Assembly: GCA_024663395.1 (NCBI GenBank)
Contig: JANFAH010000002.1
Coordinates: 1,488,001 to 1,552,000, forward strand
Reading direction: 5' to 3'
Source of the DNA: Pisolithus tinctorius
Lineage: Eukaryota; Basidiomycota; Agaricomycetes; Boletales; Pisolithaceae
Length of the DNA stretch: 64,000 nt
The notes under the pieces were generated by a model. That model saw only the letters and a list, made by a program, of their open reading frames with translations, had not been told where the DNA came from and made no database searches. Each line of letters opens with the position of its first letter. Positions within the stretch are counted from its first letter, which is position 1. This document shows, one piece after another, positions 22,133-33,588 of this stretch. The translations under genes and the position numbers were made by a program.

Positions 22133-24528
22133 ATGGCAGCTGGCACGACTCCCGTACTTGTTGTATGTCGACCTTCATTTTCTACCCTTCCAAAGCAATG
22201 AACACGGACACTAGGCCGGAGCAGGTCCAACGGGCCTAATCGCAGCCCTGACACTTGCCCAGATCAATGTGCTCGTTCGCATCATAGACAAAGAACCCCA
22301 ACACCGACCCGGTCAGCGTGGTCCTGGCATCCAGGTAAATAAGCTATATACGCCACGCATCGTACTCTTACCACAGCGTTGATTCCACTCAGCCCCGAAC
22401 ATTCGAACTCTTCCACATTCCGCGTATCCCCGAGATCCATGAAGTGCAGTTGTTCTTCCCCCGGTTCACGAGTACAACAAAGGTTCTGTCGAAGTCCTCA
22501 GAACATTTATCACGTCACCATATACGGAGCCCATGCCAGCGATTCCATACGTGCGTACTTTCACCCTCGACTCATTCTCTGTTCCCACTACATACGTAAA
22601 CGGCACAGATGGATGGAATGATGGCTAACAGAGATTTGTAGTATAATCCCAAACTCATGGATCAACCTACGCGCGAATCTTGTGCGAGCACCTCGCCAGG
22701 TTTGGTTGCACCGTCGAGTTGGGCACCAGACTGGTCTCGTTCACCCAAGATGACAAATGCGCCAGAGCCAAGACCGTCAAGCATCGCACCGACGGTGGGA
22801 ACGTGGAGGAAATCGAGGAAGAGATGGAGGCACCATACTAGATCGGTGCAGATGGCGCGAAGAGCGTGACAAGAAAGCTACTCGAACTCACTTTTGTCGG
22901 CTCAGCGTGGGAAGACGGCTACATCGTGCTGGGTGATATCCGTTTGGAAATTAAAGGTCTCGATCGCGAGGTATACATCGACTCTGCGGACGGAGCGTAG
23001 AAGCTAACTAGCCCGTCCTTTCAGCACTGGCACCATTTTGGCCACTTTTCGAAGGATATGTACGCTTCCCCGCACGACATTAATCACTATCGTGCTCCAG
23101 TTCATGAATTGCGATTTCCAGAATCTCTTTCCGCCCTACTGATGAAGTTGGCAAGGACGAATACCAGTTCATGATCAGCAGTTGTATACGCGACCTGAAG
23201 GGTCTTGCCCAAGACGAAGTGGCTCTTGTGAATTGCATCAAGGATTTTGTAGGCCTTGGAGACGATGTCAACGTGAAGGAGGTGATGTGGGTTTCGAAGT
23301 CTAAGTAGGTTTCATTTTTTATTTCCTCGGTAAACTTGTGTGGAGTAGTTGTTGATACCTTTGGTGACCAGGCCCCACACGAGGATGGTAAACAAGTTTG
23401 GTGTGGGAAGGGCTTTCGTTGCTGGAGGTACGGACATACTCTTTGCTCAACCTTCATATCACTCACCTGTGCTTTCCTCCGAGTTCAGACGCTGCTCAGT
23501 GAGTGTGCATTTTTACTGGGGATAACTTTCATTCCTACTGACCCTTTTGTTAGTGTACATAGTCAAACTGGCGGACAGGGTCTGAACTCCGGCATTCAGG
23601 ATGCGGTGAGACCCAATCCAATCCAAGTCATACCGCTCGAGCCAACAATACCTTTCGCAGCTTAACCTAGCCTGGAAACTTGCGTTGGTTTACAAAGGCT
23701 TATCCCCAACTTCCTTGCTCGACACATACTCCGCTGAACGGCTCCCTGTGATTGCCGAAGTGCTCACTGTCACCGCTGAGATGTACAAGCGCACTTACCG
23801 CGAGCCGCAAGCCGAACACACACCCCGATCGACTACGGACGACAAAGACAACGACAGCTCAGAGCTATCAGGATCCAAACTTCAACGCTCACTGCATCGC
23901 GGAAAGAATTTATACATGCTCGGCGTGAATTACCGTACCAGCCCAATTGTCATCGACGAGTTCACCCCCGCTCCTACTTCGGCGGACGCACACCGCGCAT
24001 ATGGGGATATCCAAGAGGGTGTCTTGCAGGCGGGCGATCGTGCTCCGGATGCTCCGGATCTAGCACCCGTTTTTACACCCAACCGCGCAGCGCCCACGAG
24101 TTCAACGCCATCGACAGAAGTTCCAGAGAGCACTCGTTTGTTTGATATCTTCGCACCAACGTATCATACCGTTCTCATTTTTACACCTGCCTTGACTTTC
24201 CCTGCCGTCCGATCGGTATTCGCGGCACTAAAACAGTCGATCGCGAAGAGCGAATCAGTGAGAAGTCTGATCGTGCTTCCCGGTTCACTTTCTGAACCGG
24301 ATGACCGTGTCTATCAAGAACCAGATTATCGGTGTGGAGATATTTGTCGATCAGGCGGGTCATGCATATCGAGGGTATATTGTTGAAAGAGAGCAAATCA
24401 AGGTTGTGGTTGTACACCCGGATGGGGTGGTCGTTGCGGTCGTGGGCGGCGCGGAAGGCTTAGAACAATATTTTGAGGGAGTGTTTGGGAAGAAGGGAGG
24501 TGTGCATCTCGTTAAGGATGTGGTGTAG
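22133..24528 (+). pseudogene. FAD-dependent monooxygenase, decayed copy
   Basis: The exon order follows the intact copies: ATG at 22,133; FAD Rossmann segment AGAGPTGLIAALTLAQ; region after GIQ; a substrate-domain part; the C-terminal thioredoxin-like part with LAWKLALVYKGLSPTSLLD and MLGVNYRTSPIVIDEF. Several lesions are visible. The segment after PRTFELFH is frameshifted. A deletion in the MDQPTRESC region shifts the frame. An in-frame TAG occurs in EAPY-stop-IGADGAKS (about 22,840). The last exon shifts frame near 24,330. It lies 11 kb outside the palindromic array and in the same orientation as copies at 35.9 and 39.1 kb. Confidence 0.85.
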
Positions 24529-24956
24529 GTTTATTTGGTGGGTTGGGGAATTCCAGTCGTGCCACCGAGTTCAAGTGAGGGTTCACGCGTAGCTGGTGGG
24601 GAGTCGCAAAATACCACATAGATGTCCTTGTGTCTGATGCTGCTGGGTAGTGTAGTATAGGTGATCTAGCTGGCATTCTACAATCCTCAAACAAACTCCC
24701 GCGTGCCATAGCACGCTGAGCATGTTAGGCCTCACTTAGCTCCCTTCACTTGTTACGAACTATAAACCGAGAGCGCTGTGCTCCAAAACACTCAAGCATA
24801 TGGCCGAGTATTTTAACAATCAGCACAGATCCCCATGTCCTGTGGTTGTATCATTATCAGTAGAGTCAATGTAATAATAAAAAATAAGAATGGTGGGGAC
24901 AAATGAAGGGAGCAACGGCACACGAGGAGGAAAATTCAAGACCAAGAAACAGTTTA
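24529..24956. other. intergenic, convergent 3' flanks
   Basis: No gene recognised between the pseudogene and the tetraspanin stop codon. Confidence 0.35.
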
Positions 24957-26209
24957 CTACATCCCAAAACCGTCATGAGCACGTCCAGTGCCACCACCGC
25001 TCCCAGAGGATACGCTCGCTGTCTGAGGTGAATAGGGTAACGACTCCACTCCGAGATTGGACCTGGAGCGGGCAAGAATATCTGAAGCGACTTCCGACCC
25101 GTACTGTTCTGCGAGTTGACTGAGCATAAGAGTCAGTGAAGCGTTCTTTCCCGGAAGAGAGAGGGGAGAACTCACCTGGCATAATTATCCATGATGACGG
25201 CCATGCTGTTCAAACTGAGACGGTACGCCTTGGGCATCATACCCTTTCCGAAACGGTAGGTGACATGGTTCGAGCACAGCAGTCCAGCAAGCATGATAAA
25301 GATCTGAAGGGGCACGAGAGAGAAGACGATTGTATACCAAATCTCGAGCACGCGTCTTTCGAATTGCAAGTAAGCCGCCTTGCACCCGGGCAAAACCGAC
25401 CGAGCATAACATGTTTGTGAAACGGTGGCTTCGACAAAAGGAGAGTAGTATCCGCAACAGTGGAGACGGTTTTGGATACGTAAACGGCCCGCAGCGCCGA
25501 GGTTACGAGACCACTGAGCGTTGATCTTACCCTCCAGATTGAAAGTACGTTGCTTGTAAGTGAGGTAGCCCGGGCTGACCAATAGACCAAAACAGATCCA
25601 GAGGAAGAAAGTGTAGTAGGCGAGGAAGGAGCGGTTGTTGAGGAGGATGCCTGCCCAGCCAAAGACGGATGTGATGGTCGCGGCTGCTGCTGCGACGGTG
25701 GAAAGAACGAGTTCGGTACGGTTTCCTACGCGGACGATATCGGCGTGCTCGAAGACGTCGAACCATGTCAGGAGGCAAGAGATAAGACCGGTGAGCGCGT
25801 AGATGGACAACTGGGTTGCATGAGATTGTTGTATGGACGTAGACAGAACGGATGGACTTACGCATACGTTAGCCACGAAAAGAGTCCATTTGAATTTGTT
25901 CCAACGCATACGGGGACGCGTGCGTCCGCCTTCTTTGCCACCAAACCAATCACCCGTGACGCCATCGTAGTCCTCGTCTCCCTCCCCAGCCATGCGTGGT
26001 TCATTGCTCTTGAACGCCTCTCTGCCTCCGCCTTGTTTAGGGAGGGATAAGTCGACTTTTGGCTTACGTCTCCTAGCGCCTGGGGAGAGAAGGCCGCTGG
26101 AAAACTTGGACGGGAGGTAGTTGACGGTCAGAGAGATGTCCTTTAGCAGGAGGTTGGCTGTCTCCTGACGTGCAGGACTTGGAGGAGGGGTGCTGTCATT
26201 GAGGGACAT
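24957..26209 (-). CDS. tetraspanin-like four-TM protein
   Basis: Exons 26209-25862, 25810-25176 and 25119-24957 join in phase (introns 51 and 56 nt), 381 residues, start MSLNDSTPPPSP. A long cytosolic N-terminus (about 105 residues, basic) precedes TM1 (FVANVCLSIYALTGLISCLL), TM2 (LVLSTVAAAAATITSVFGWA), TM3 (FLAYYTFFLWICFGLLVSP) and TM4 (IVFSLVPLQIFIMLAGLLC). The extracellular loop between TM3 and TM4 carries the diagnostic CCG motif (RLHCCGYYSPF) with further Cys (SQTCYARSVLPGCKA). Basidiomycetes have tetraspanins of this layout; some act in hyphal polarity and host penetration. The C-terminal tail is Ser/Gly-rich and cytosolic. Confidence 0.85.
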
Positions 26210-26459
26210 GTCGACCTAGTGGGACGCGTCGGTTGGATGGGGAGTGAGAGTGTATCGACGATAGTTGGCGCTGAGAAGGAGCGTGGGGGCGGGAGTGAGT
26301 GGAAGGGCGGATGAGGAGACTTACCCGACGACTTGCTTGGCTACTCCTTACTTATGTACTCAGTCACACCATGTAACAGCCGTCTTCGCCACTCCTGGAG
26401 AAACTTCAATTACTATACTACAAACATGTTGGTCAGCGATACTGTCGACAGTCTCGCAG
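26210..26459. other. tetraspanin upstream region and start of GH3 duplication
   Basis: From about 26,355 the sequence matches 30,040 onward, marking the left edge of the tandem GH3 duplication. Confidence 0.6.
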
Positions 26460-28728
26460 TCAGCCTTGCAAGGCTCCGCCGTTCGAGTCTACACCCAATT
26501 CCCTCCGGACCCGCGCTAACATCCACTCTCGGGCCGTATTGTCCTTCATCAACACAGGGACCTTGCCTTGTCCGGAACCAGAGTTGGTCACTTCAACTTT
26601 CCACTGTCTGTACTCCCCGAACGTCCCGGGTTCCAACACCCGGATAGTTGGTATCTGCATTCTCTCCGGATCAAACTCTTCGTTCAGGCGGCAAAGTTCG
26701 CTGTGTAGCTTCATGGGAGCTTTGGCGGCCTCGGGATCTTTGAAATTGGTGGTAGTAAGAACCATCAAGAACTAACTGGGAGATATCAATCACGTACGAA
26801 GTTCGCCATGAACTTCCACAAGATATCCAAGGATGGGAACCCCACTGTGGCTATCGATGATGGTAGTGAACTCGACTATTGGGGCAAGGGTATCTTGCAC
26901 CGCTAAAATAGCAGTGGTGATATGCTTTTCGGTCAGCACACCCCCTGCCATCCACGTAATGACACTACACATTCCCTTTAGTCAAAAGTCTCAGTGAGGG
27001 TACTAGCATACTTGCTTTCGTCGTTCGAAGTAACGAATGATAGGTGAGCCATCTGTTGGATCAAAGCCTGCAATTTCGACGATATCTCCAAGACGGTAGC
27101 GCCACAATCCGTCACGGGTGGTGCACACGATCTCGTAATGTTTCCCCACTTCAAGTAGCCACTTTCCTTTGAATCAGATTGGACCGCGTGAAAGAAAATG
27201 GGAACAGGCTTACAGGGGGTACGACACTCGACGCATTTTCCTCCTTGGTCACGTCAAGGTATTCGAAGATGTCTTGCGATGTCATTTTGAAAAGGTTCAG
27301 GTCTGAAGGGTCGTAGACTGCAGCAACGTAGGCTTCGGAACTGAAAAACCCGGGGCTACGCAATTGCACAGGGCCCAAGTAGAATCGTAACTAACGCAAA
27401 AACTGAGCCTGAGGGCGTCAGTCTATGTAATGGAGTTGACCTTCGGAACCGCGACAGAGAAAACACCGCTACCGATGGACATAGTGCTTTTGAGCATCGG
27501 CCAAATTTTCAACAGCCAGCCAGGTTGGTCGTTTGCTTTACCGACTGCACGAAGCTGAGCAGCACGCTCTGGGCGTGGAGGGAAATGAGGCTGAATAGAA
27601 TACCCAGCTCAGCTTGCTACAAATGTCAACTGGTGGGGAGATGATTACTTGAAGGTATTCCCGGACATCTTTGATCCCATCCCAGGGGGGAAGTTCACCT
27701 GTCTCGATGGAAACAATCAGGGCTTCCCACTCTTCTTCCATATACCGTATCATGTCGACGGCGGACGTGGTAAAATTTATAAATATGGTTTCAACCTTGC
27801 TATTCGCAAGTGCGAAGAGTGTGTGCGTGAGTAAGAACGTGCGATAATCGCGGACGAAGCCGACGGCGATCGGAGAAGTGGACCACTTCCCTGGTGAGCG
27901 ATGAGTTTACTGTAAAATGCAAACATTTGAACGTGGTGTGAGGAGACGTACCGGCCAACTTAATATTCAAGTGATCGTTTTCCACTTCCAAACCATACCG
28001 CACGCGGACCCCTCCGGATGACCCCAAACCAACAGAAATGGTCTTAATGATGTCCCCATTTGGATTTTGGATTTTCACCAACTGACGACTGTGGAGAGAA
28101 AAGATCCGGAAGGCCTCTCGATCATCGATGGTATAGTACACTGAGCCTTGATGTCGATACTTGCAAAAAAACTTTGGTTTTGAACTCGAAGTCGAACTCG
28201 TGACCGCTATGTGATGAGGTAAACCAGGCGAGAACATATCTCGAACATCGTCCTCCTGACAAGTCTCCGAAAGGAATTTAGCCACGAAGGGCTCGTAAGA
28301 GTCGTAGGTCGTTAACGGGATTGTGGTGCGAAAGGTATCCAGGAGGATATCATCCGAGATGCTATCATCATCATCCCTCCCAAAATTGCGTATCGCACTG
28401 TGAAATGCTGCGAAGACAGTAGATTCGGAAAAACAACGGGTATCTTTGTTCTTCTTGATAAGAGCTACCCATGTAGCCCCTACGCGATTCTTGAGTACAC
28501 CGACAAGATCAGGGGACAAGGCATGGACGGGCTGGGGGACCTGCGGGGTAGACATCGTGATCTGTGGACAGGCAGTATGCCTGAAACCAACATACTGGTA
28601 TTATAACCACACGCATGCGCCGGCATTGGCACCGCGCAACCTCCGAGGGATTTTGGAAGAAACATGATTGGCAAGAACGGTGTGCTCCCGAGTTTGATCC
28701 TATGCCACATGAGCATGCCCCATTAGCT
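26355..28728. repeat. tandem segmental duplication, unit 1 (GH3 gene)
   Basis: This unit corresponds to about 30,040-32,405. Similarity covers the whole gene, about 100 bp beyond its 3' end and about 170 bp upstream, ending at CATGAGCATGCCCCATTAG. Fragments of further similarity continue after 29,385 (to 29,590) against 32,408-32,710. Between 28,729 and 29,385 unit 1 therefore carries an insertion absent from unit 2. Confidence 0.88.
26460..28555 (-). CDS. GH3-family acyl-acid amido synthetase-like protein, copy 1
   Basis: Start ATG at 28,555 (MSTPQVPQPVHALSP), stop at 26,460 (GGALQG-stop); about six exons separated by short introns. GH3 adenylation landmarks appear in order. FGRDDDDSISDDILLDTFRTT and YDSYEPFVAKFL come first. 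HHIAVTSSTSSSKPKFF (ATP/AMP motif I equivalent) follows, then GFFSSEAYVAAVYDP (motif II region) and VCTTRDGLWRYRLGDIVEIAG (motif III, cf. YRxGD). The C-terminal domain has ITWMAGGVLTEKHI and MKLHSELCRLNEEFDPERM. Plant GH3 enzymes conjugate amino acids to carboxylic acids such as auxin or jasmonate; the substrate of fungal members is unknown. It is highly similar to copy 2, 3.68 kb away in the same orientation. No disabling lesion was seen. Confidence 0.82.
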
Positions 28729-28755
28729 AAAAAAATGTCGGAAAACCTGAAGATT

Positions 28756-29361
28756 CATTTCAATGGATTTTACCGTCACGTCTCTGTCACGTTTTTTTAC
28801 CATATTTGGTAAGCTTGTTCATTGAAACACCTTTGTGATTGGAGTATAAACTTGGTTTATTACTGAGCTAATGGGTCGCCGAGGGGCACGATATGCAGGA
28901 CCTCTCTCGTTCTTACGAGGCGCAATCGGGTGACACCGTGACCCCCTTTTGCGTGACCTTACTGTTGTCCATGTATTTTTAGTCCTCTCAGCGTCTTCAA
29001 TTTCTCGCCTTTCAAAGTAACTCAGTTTCGTTGCTTCCCACGCTTCGACTTACCAATCTGTATTTTTACCAGTTTTCACTTCTCCTTCGTAGCGCTGCCC
29101 TAGTCGCCATCCTCTCCTGTACCTATCCGAGTCGGCGTGCTTACTCACGCCCCTAACGCTATCTGTGTCCCGTCTTTGCCTCGAGTGCTTCGACCCATTA
29201 GCGTATTGCAACGTTTGCAATTGCCACAATGAAAACGTGACCTAGACGTGACGGTCATGGAAGGTCACATTGCGGCAAATTTCGAGTCATCGCAGTGACT
29301 TATAATAAGAAAAATTTACCAAATATAGAAAGAAAAGTGACCCAGCGTGACATTACAATGA
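28756..29361. mobile_element. MITE-like / non-autonomous DNA element (foldback ends)
   Basis: The left end (28,756-28,812) and right end (29,314-29,361) are imperfect inverted repeats of roughly 50 bp. The shared core is TTTACCAAATAT / ATATTTGGTAA with paired GTCAC/GTGAC motifs. It lies inside the segment present in GH3 unit 1 and absent from unit 2, which supports insertion after duplication. The interior has no open frame with a recognisable transposase. Confidence 0.65.
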
Positions 29362-30140
29362 GTTCCCCATTCTCCATAGCACTCAAATCAAATATAATCT
29401 GCATCGTGTCTGTCTGACTCGGACTGCTTATAAACTGACTTATGTAGCCCGCAAACACGCTCAGAAACTGGGTCAAGTAATATACCACTAGTAATCCTAA
29501 GTACTAGATATAAGCGCCGAATTCCTTCGGCAGAAACCTTGTTTACAAATTGAGCATGAAGTTAGTATTAACTGATTATGATTACAGTGGTTTGCGAAAA
29601 TAATGCCAGTGGCAAAATATTTGTGAGCGGCGCCGTCGTGAACTCTGCCCAATAAGGAAATGTACCAAGCTGGCATGAAAACAAGGCTACTAGTGAGACT
29701 ACTAAACTACCGCGTCACCCCGACTCACCAAAATCTCACCGGCAACGGTTCAGAACTCGCGGTCGTCGACGAAACGAGTAAGAACGAGCGCACGCTCGCC
29801 CAGCACCATGGAAGAGCAGCATATCGTCACCGTGCACAGCTAAAGGATGTGTTTGTTCGAGATGATAGAGATACTATGTGCCGCAATGACCGTGGATGGG
29901 TACATTGCAACAGATGTCGAGGGCCCCTTCAATGCGGAGAAGTTTTACAGTTGCATTGCAGAAGAAGTGGTATGTATTTACTGCGCCATCTTGTGAGTAC
30001 ATGATGTGGTTTAGCCATAGCTATTACTCATATACACACTATGTAATGGCCGGCTTCACCACTCTTGGAAAAACTTCAAGCACCTGTACATTACTATACT
30101 ACAAGCATGTTGATCAGCGATGGCGTCGACGGTCTCGCAA
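29362..30140. other. intergenic between GH3 copies
   Basis: 29,385-29,590 matches the upstream flank of copy 2 (GTGTCTGTCTGAC; GCGCCGAATTCCTT; TTGAGCATGAAGTTAGT). No gene recognised at 29,600-30,040. Confidence 0.5.
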
Positions 30141-32405
30141 TCAGCCTTGCAAGGCTCCGCTGTTCGAATCTACACCTAATTCCCTCCGGACCCGCGCTAA
30201 CATCCACTCTCGGGCCGTACTGTCCTTCATCAACACAGGAACCTTCCCTTGTCCGGAACCAGAGTTGGTCACTTCAACTTTCCATCGTCTGTACTCCCCG
30301 AACGTCCCGGGTTCCAACACCCGGATAGTTGGTATCTGCATTCTCTCTGGATCAAACTCCTCGTTCAGCCGGCAAAGTTCGCTGTGTAGCTTCATGGGAG
30401 CTTTGGCGGCCTCGGGATCTTTGAAATTGGTGGTAGTAAGAACCATCACGAACTAACTGGGAGATATCAATCACGTACGAAGTTCGCCATGAACTTCCAC
30501 AAGATATCCAAGAGTGGGAACCCCGCTGTGGCCATCGATGATGGCAGTGAACTCAACTATTGGGGCAAGGGTATCTTGCACCGCTAAAATAGCAGTGGTG
30601 ATATGCTTTTCGGTCAGCACACCCCCTGCCATCCACGTAATGACACTACACATTCCCTTTAGTCAAGAGTCTCAGTGAGGGTACTAGCATACTTGCTTTC
30701 GTCGTTCGAAGTAGCGAATGATAGGTGAGCCATCTGTTGGATCAAAGCCTGCAATTTCGACGATATCCCCAAGACGGTAGCGCCACAATCCGTCACGAGT
30801 GGTGCACACGATCTCGTAATGTCTCCCGACTTCAAGTAGCCACTTCCCTTTGAATCAGATTGGACCGGGTAAAAGAAAAGGGGAACAGGCTTACAGGGGG
30901 TACGACACTCGACGCATTTTCCTCCTTGGTTACGTCAAGGTATTCGAAGATGTCTTGTGATGTCATTTTGAAAAGGTTCAGGTCTGAAGGGTCGTAGATT
31001 ATAGCAACGCTGGCTTCGGAACTGAAAAACCCGGGGTTACGCAATTGCACAGGGCCCAAGTAGAATTGTAACTAATGCAAAAGCTAGGCGTGAGGGTGTT
31101 TGTCTATGTAATGAAGCTGACCTTCGGAACCGCGACAGAGAAAACACCGCTACCGATAGAGATAGTACGCTTGAGCATCGGCCAAATTTTCAACAGCCAG
31201 CCAGGTTGGTCGTTTGCTTTACCGACTGCACGAAGCTGAGCAGCGCGCTCTGGGCGTGGAGGGAAATGGGGCTGAATAGAATATCCGGCTCAGCTTGCCA
31301 TAAATGTCAACTGGTGGGGAGAGGGTTACTTGAAGGTATTCCCGGACATCTTTGATCCCGTCCCAGGGGGGAAGTTCACCTGTCTCGATGGAAGCAATCA
31401 GGGCTTCCCACTCGTCTTCCATGTACCGTATCATATCGACTGCGGACGTAGTAAAGTTTATAAATATGGTCTCAACCTTGCTATTCGCAAGTGCGAAGAG
31501 TGTGTGCGTGAGCAAGAATGTGCGATAATCGCGGATGAAGCCGACGGCGAACGGAGAAGTAGACCAACTTCCTGGTGAGCGACGAGCTTGCTGTAAAATA
31601 CAATCATTTGAACTTGCAGTTGGGAGACGTACCCGCTGACTTAATATTCAGGTGATCGTTCTCCACTTCCAAGCCATACTGCACGCGGATCGCTCCGGAT
31701 GACCCCAAACCGACAGAGATTGTCCTAATGATGTCTCCACTTCGACTTTGGATTTTCACCAACTGACGACAGTGGAGGGAAAAGATCCGGAAGGTCTCCC
31801 CTCCGTCACCAATGAGATGGTGCACTGAGCGTTGATACTGATACTTGCAAAAAAGCTTTGGTTTTGAACCCGAGGTCGAACTCGTGACCGCTATGTGATG
31901 GGGCAAACCAGGCGAAAACATGTCTCGAACATCGTCCTCCTGACAAGTTTCCGCAAGGAACTTAGCCGCGAATGGCTCGTAAGAGTCGTACGTCGTTAAC
32001 GGGATTGTGGTGCGAAAGGTATCCAGAAGGATACCATCCGAGATGCCATCATCATCATCCCTCCCAAAATTGCGTATCGCACTGTGAAATGCCGCAAAGA
32101 CAGGAGATTCGGAGAAACAACGGGTGTCTTTGTTCTTCTTGATAAGAGCTACCCATGTAGCCTCTACGCGATTCTTGAGTACACCGACAAGATCAGGGGA
32201 CAAGACATGGACGGGCTGGGGAACCTGTGGGGTAGACATCGTGATCTGTGGACAGGCAGCATGCCTAAATCCGATATACCGGTATTATAGCTACACACAT
32301 GCGTCGGCATTGGCACCGCGCAACCTCCGAGGGATTGACAAGAACCTAGTGTGCTCCCGAGTTTGATCCTATGATCAGTCAGCCACATGAGCATGCCCCA
32401 TTAGC
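30040..32405. repeat. tandem segmental duplication, unit 2 (GH3 gene)
   Basis: Direct repeat of 26,355-28,728 with an offset of 3.68 kb. This unit lacks the 606-bp foldback insertion but has its own 128-bp hairpin element further upstream. Confidence 0.88.
30141..32239 (-). CDS. GH3-family acyl-acid amido synthetase-like protein, copy 2
   Basis: Start ATG at 32,239 (MSTPQVPQPVHVLSP), stop at 30,141 (SGALQG-stop). The exon pattern and motifs are as in copy 1: VTSSTSGSKPKLF, GFFSSEASVAIIYDP, a DGLWRYRLGD-type segment, and AGGVLTEKHI. Differences from copy 1 are mostly conservative and the frame is kept (for example TLSPPVDIYG for ISPPVDICS across an exon edge). Open frames over all exons suggest both copies are under selection or the duplication is young. 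Confidence 0.82.
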
Positions 32406-32508
32406 TAGGAGTCAAATCAAAATCAAATATGACCTGAATCGTGTCTGTCTGACAAGCACCTTCATCGGAACCAGAACCGAACTTCATAACTCGGACTGCT
32501 TATACATA

Positions 32509-32636
32509 TTACCTTGCTTGCAAGGTTTCTACCAGGGTCATAATTGCGTGGGAGCATTTCCGGACTGCTGTGTGAACGTTGAGGGTCCAAGGGTCCAGCG
32601 ATTATGACCCTGGTGGAAACTTTGCAAGCGAGGTAA
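32509..32636. mobile_element. 128-bp hairpin (MITE-like) element
   Basis: 36-bp arms (32,509-32,544 and 32,601-32,636) are reverse complements with 3 mismatches; the inner ends read ACCAGGGTCATAAT / ATTATGACCCTGGT. The equivalent flank of GH3 copy 1 (about 29,430-29,515) lacks it. The 56-bp loop has no coding capacity. Confidence 0.75.
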
Positions 32637-33588
32637 CTTGAAATAAGCGCCGAATTCCTTGCTTGTTTACAAATCGAGCATGAAGTTAGTGTTATGTAAC
32701 TGATTAATAATATATTGCTACTATGTAGTAAAAAGCTCCCACAGCGCAAACAAATGCGACCGCCGCAGCCGCAATTTCCTCCTCCCAGTGGGTACCTTGC
32801 AGACAGGGTAATACCCCTTCCACTTGGTAACGTCGATTCAACCACCTTGGCTATCCGGGTGGGTTACGGTGAACCTGCAGAGCGTAGGGAGATCGAAGTG
32901 TCACGTACCTCGAGTTGATCGAGTCTGCACAATTTGGAAGTGCGATAGAGGTTCGAAACCACAATCGATATTGCACAACGTTGAGCGCTGAAGAAGACTC
33001 CCTGGCCGGGGCATGTACCGTCAACGTCTGCATACAATTAGACTCCAAAAATTGGAGCATGCGGGTTGCGAAATACGAAGGGTGGAGCACTGTATGGGTG
33101 AGTTCTTTCTGTAAGACGAGTTGGTCACACAGTCAGGGGGACAGGAGTACTTACAATGAAGAACATGGTAGGGACGCGTCACGTCCCACGATCAACGCGG
33201 ACTCACAGAGCGGACGTTACCCCCTGGTCTAGGCGTTGATTATTAGTACCCATTCACGCTATGTTCCTTTCAGGTCTTTTCTTTTGTGGGGTGAGTCGTG
33301 AACCACGTGTATCCCACTGATATCGATATTTTTCCGCGAAAGAGTTGCCAGGTACGTGAGTTGATCGTGGATGTTGCATGAGAGTGCCATGTGTGTGGAA
33401 TAGCAATACATCACACAAGAAATTGGCTCTCATCAAAGCGAGGGTGTTAGCTGGTGAGCTAGTGGTCGTGCTTCGTCGGATACTTGTGTCTTCTCCCTGG
33501 GGTTCAACGGTAACCTGATATGTACATTACCGTGCATTCGGACCCCCTACTGGATGACTATCTACCACACCGCACGAGCTGTGAGTCA
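32637..33588. other. intergenic, no gene recognised
   Basis: 33,504-33,588 resembles the block upstream of the monooxygenase at 35,871 (CGGTAACCTGA, CACCGCACGA, TGTGAGTCA). The rest shows nothing recognisable. Confidence 0.45.

Noticed and set aside
22657..22869. Short + strand gene starting MDQPTRESC
   Set aside because: It is the frameshifted form of the monooxygenase MGQH...LREHLAK segment in the decayed copy.
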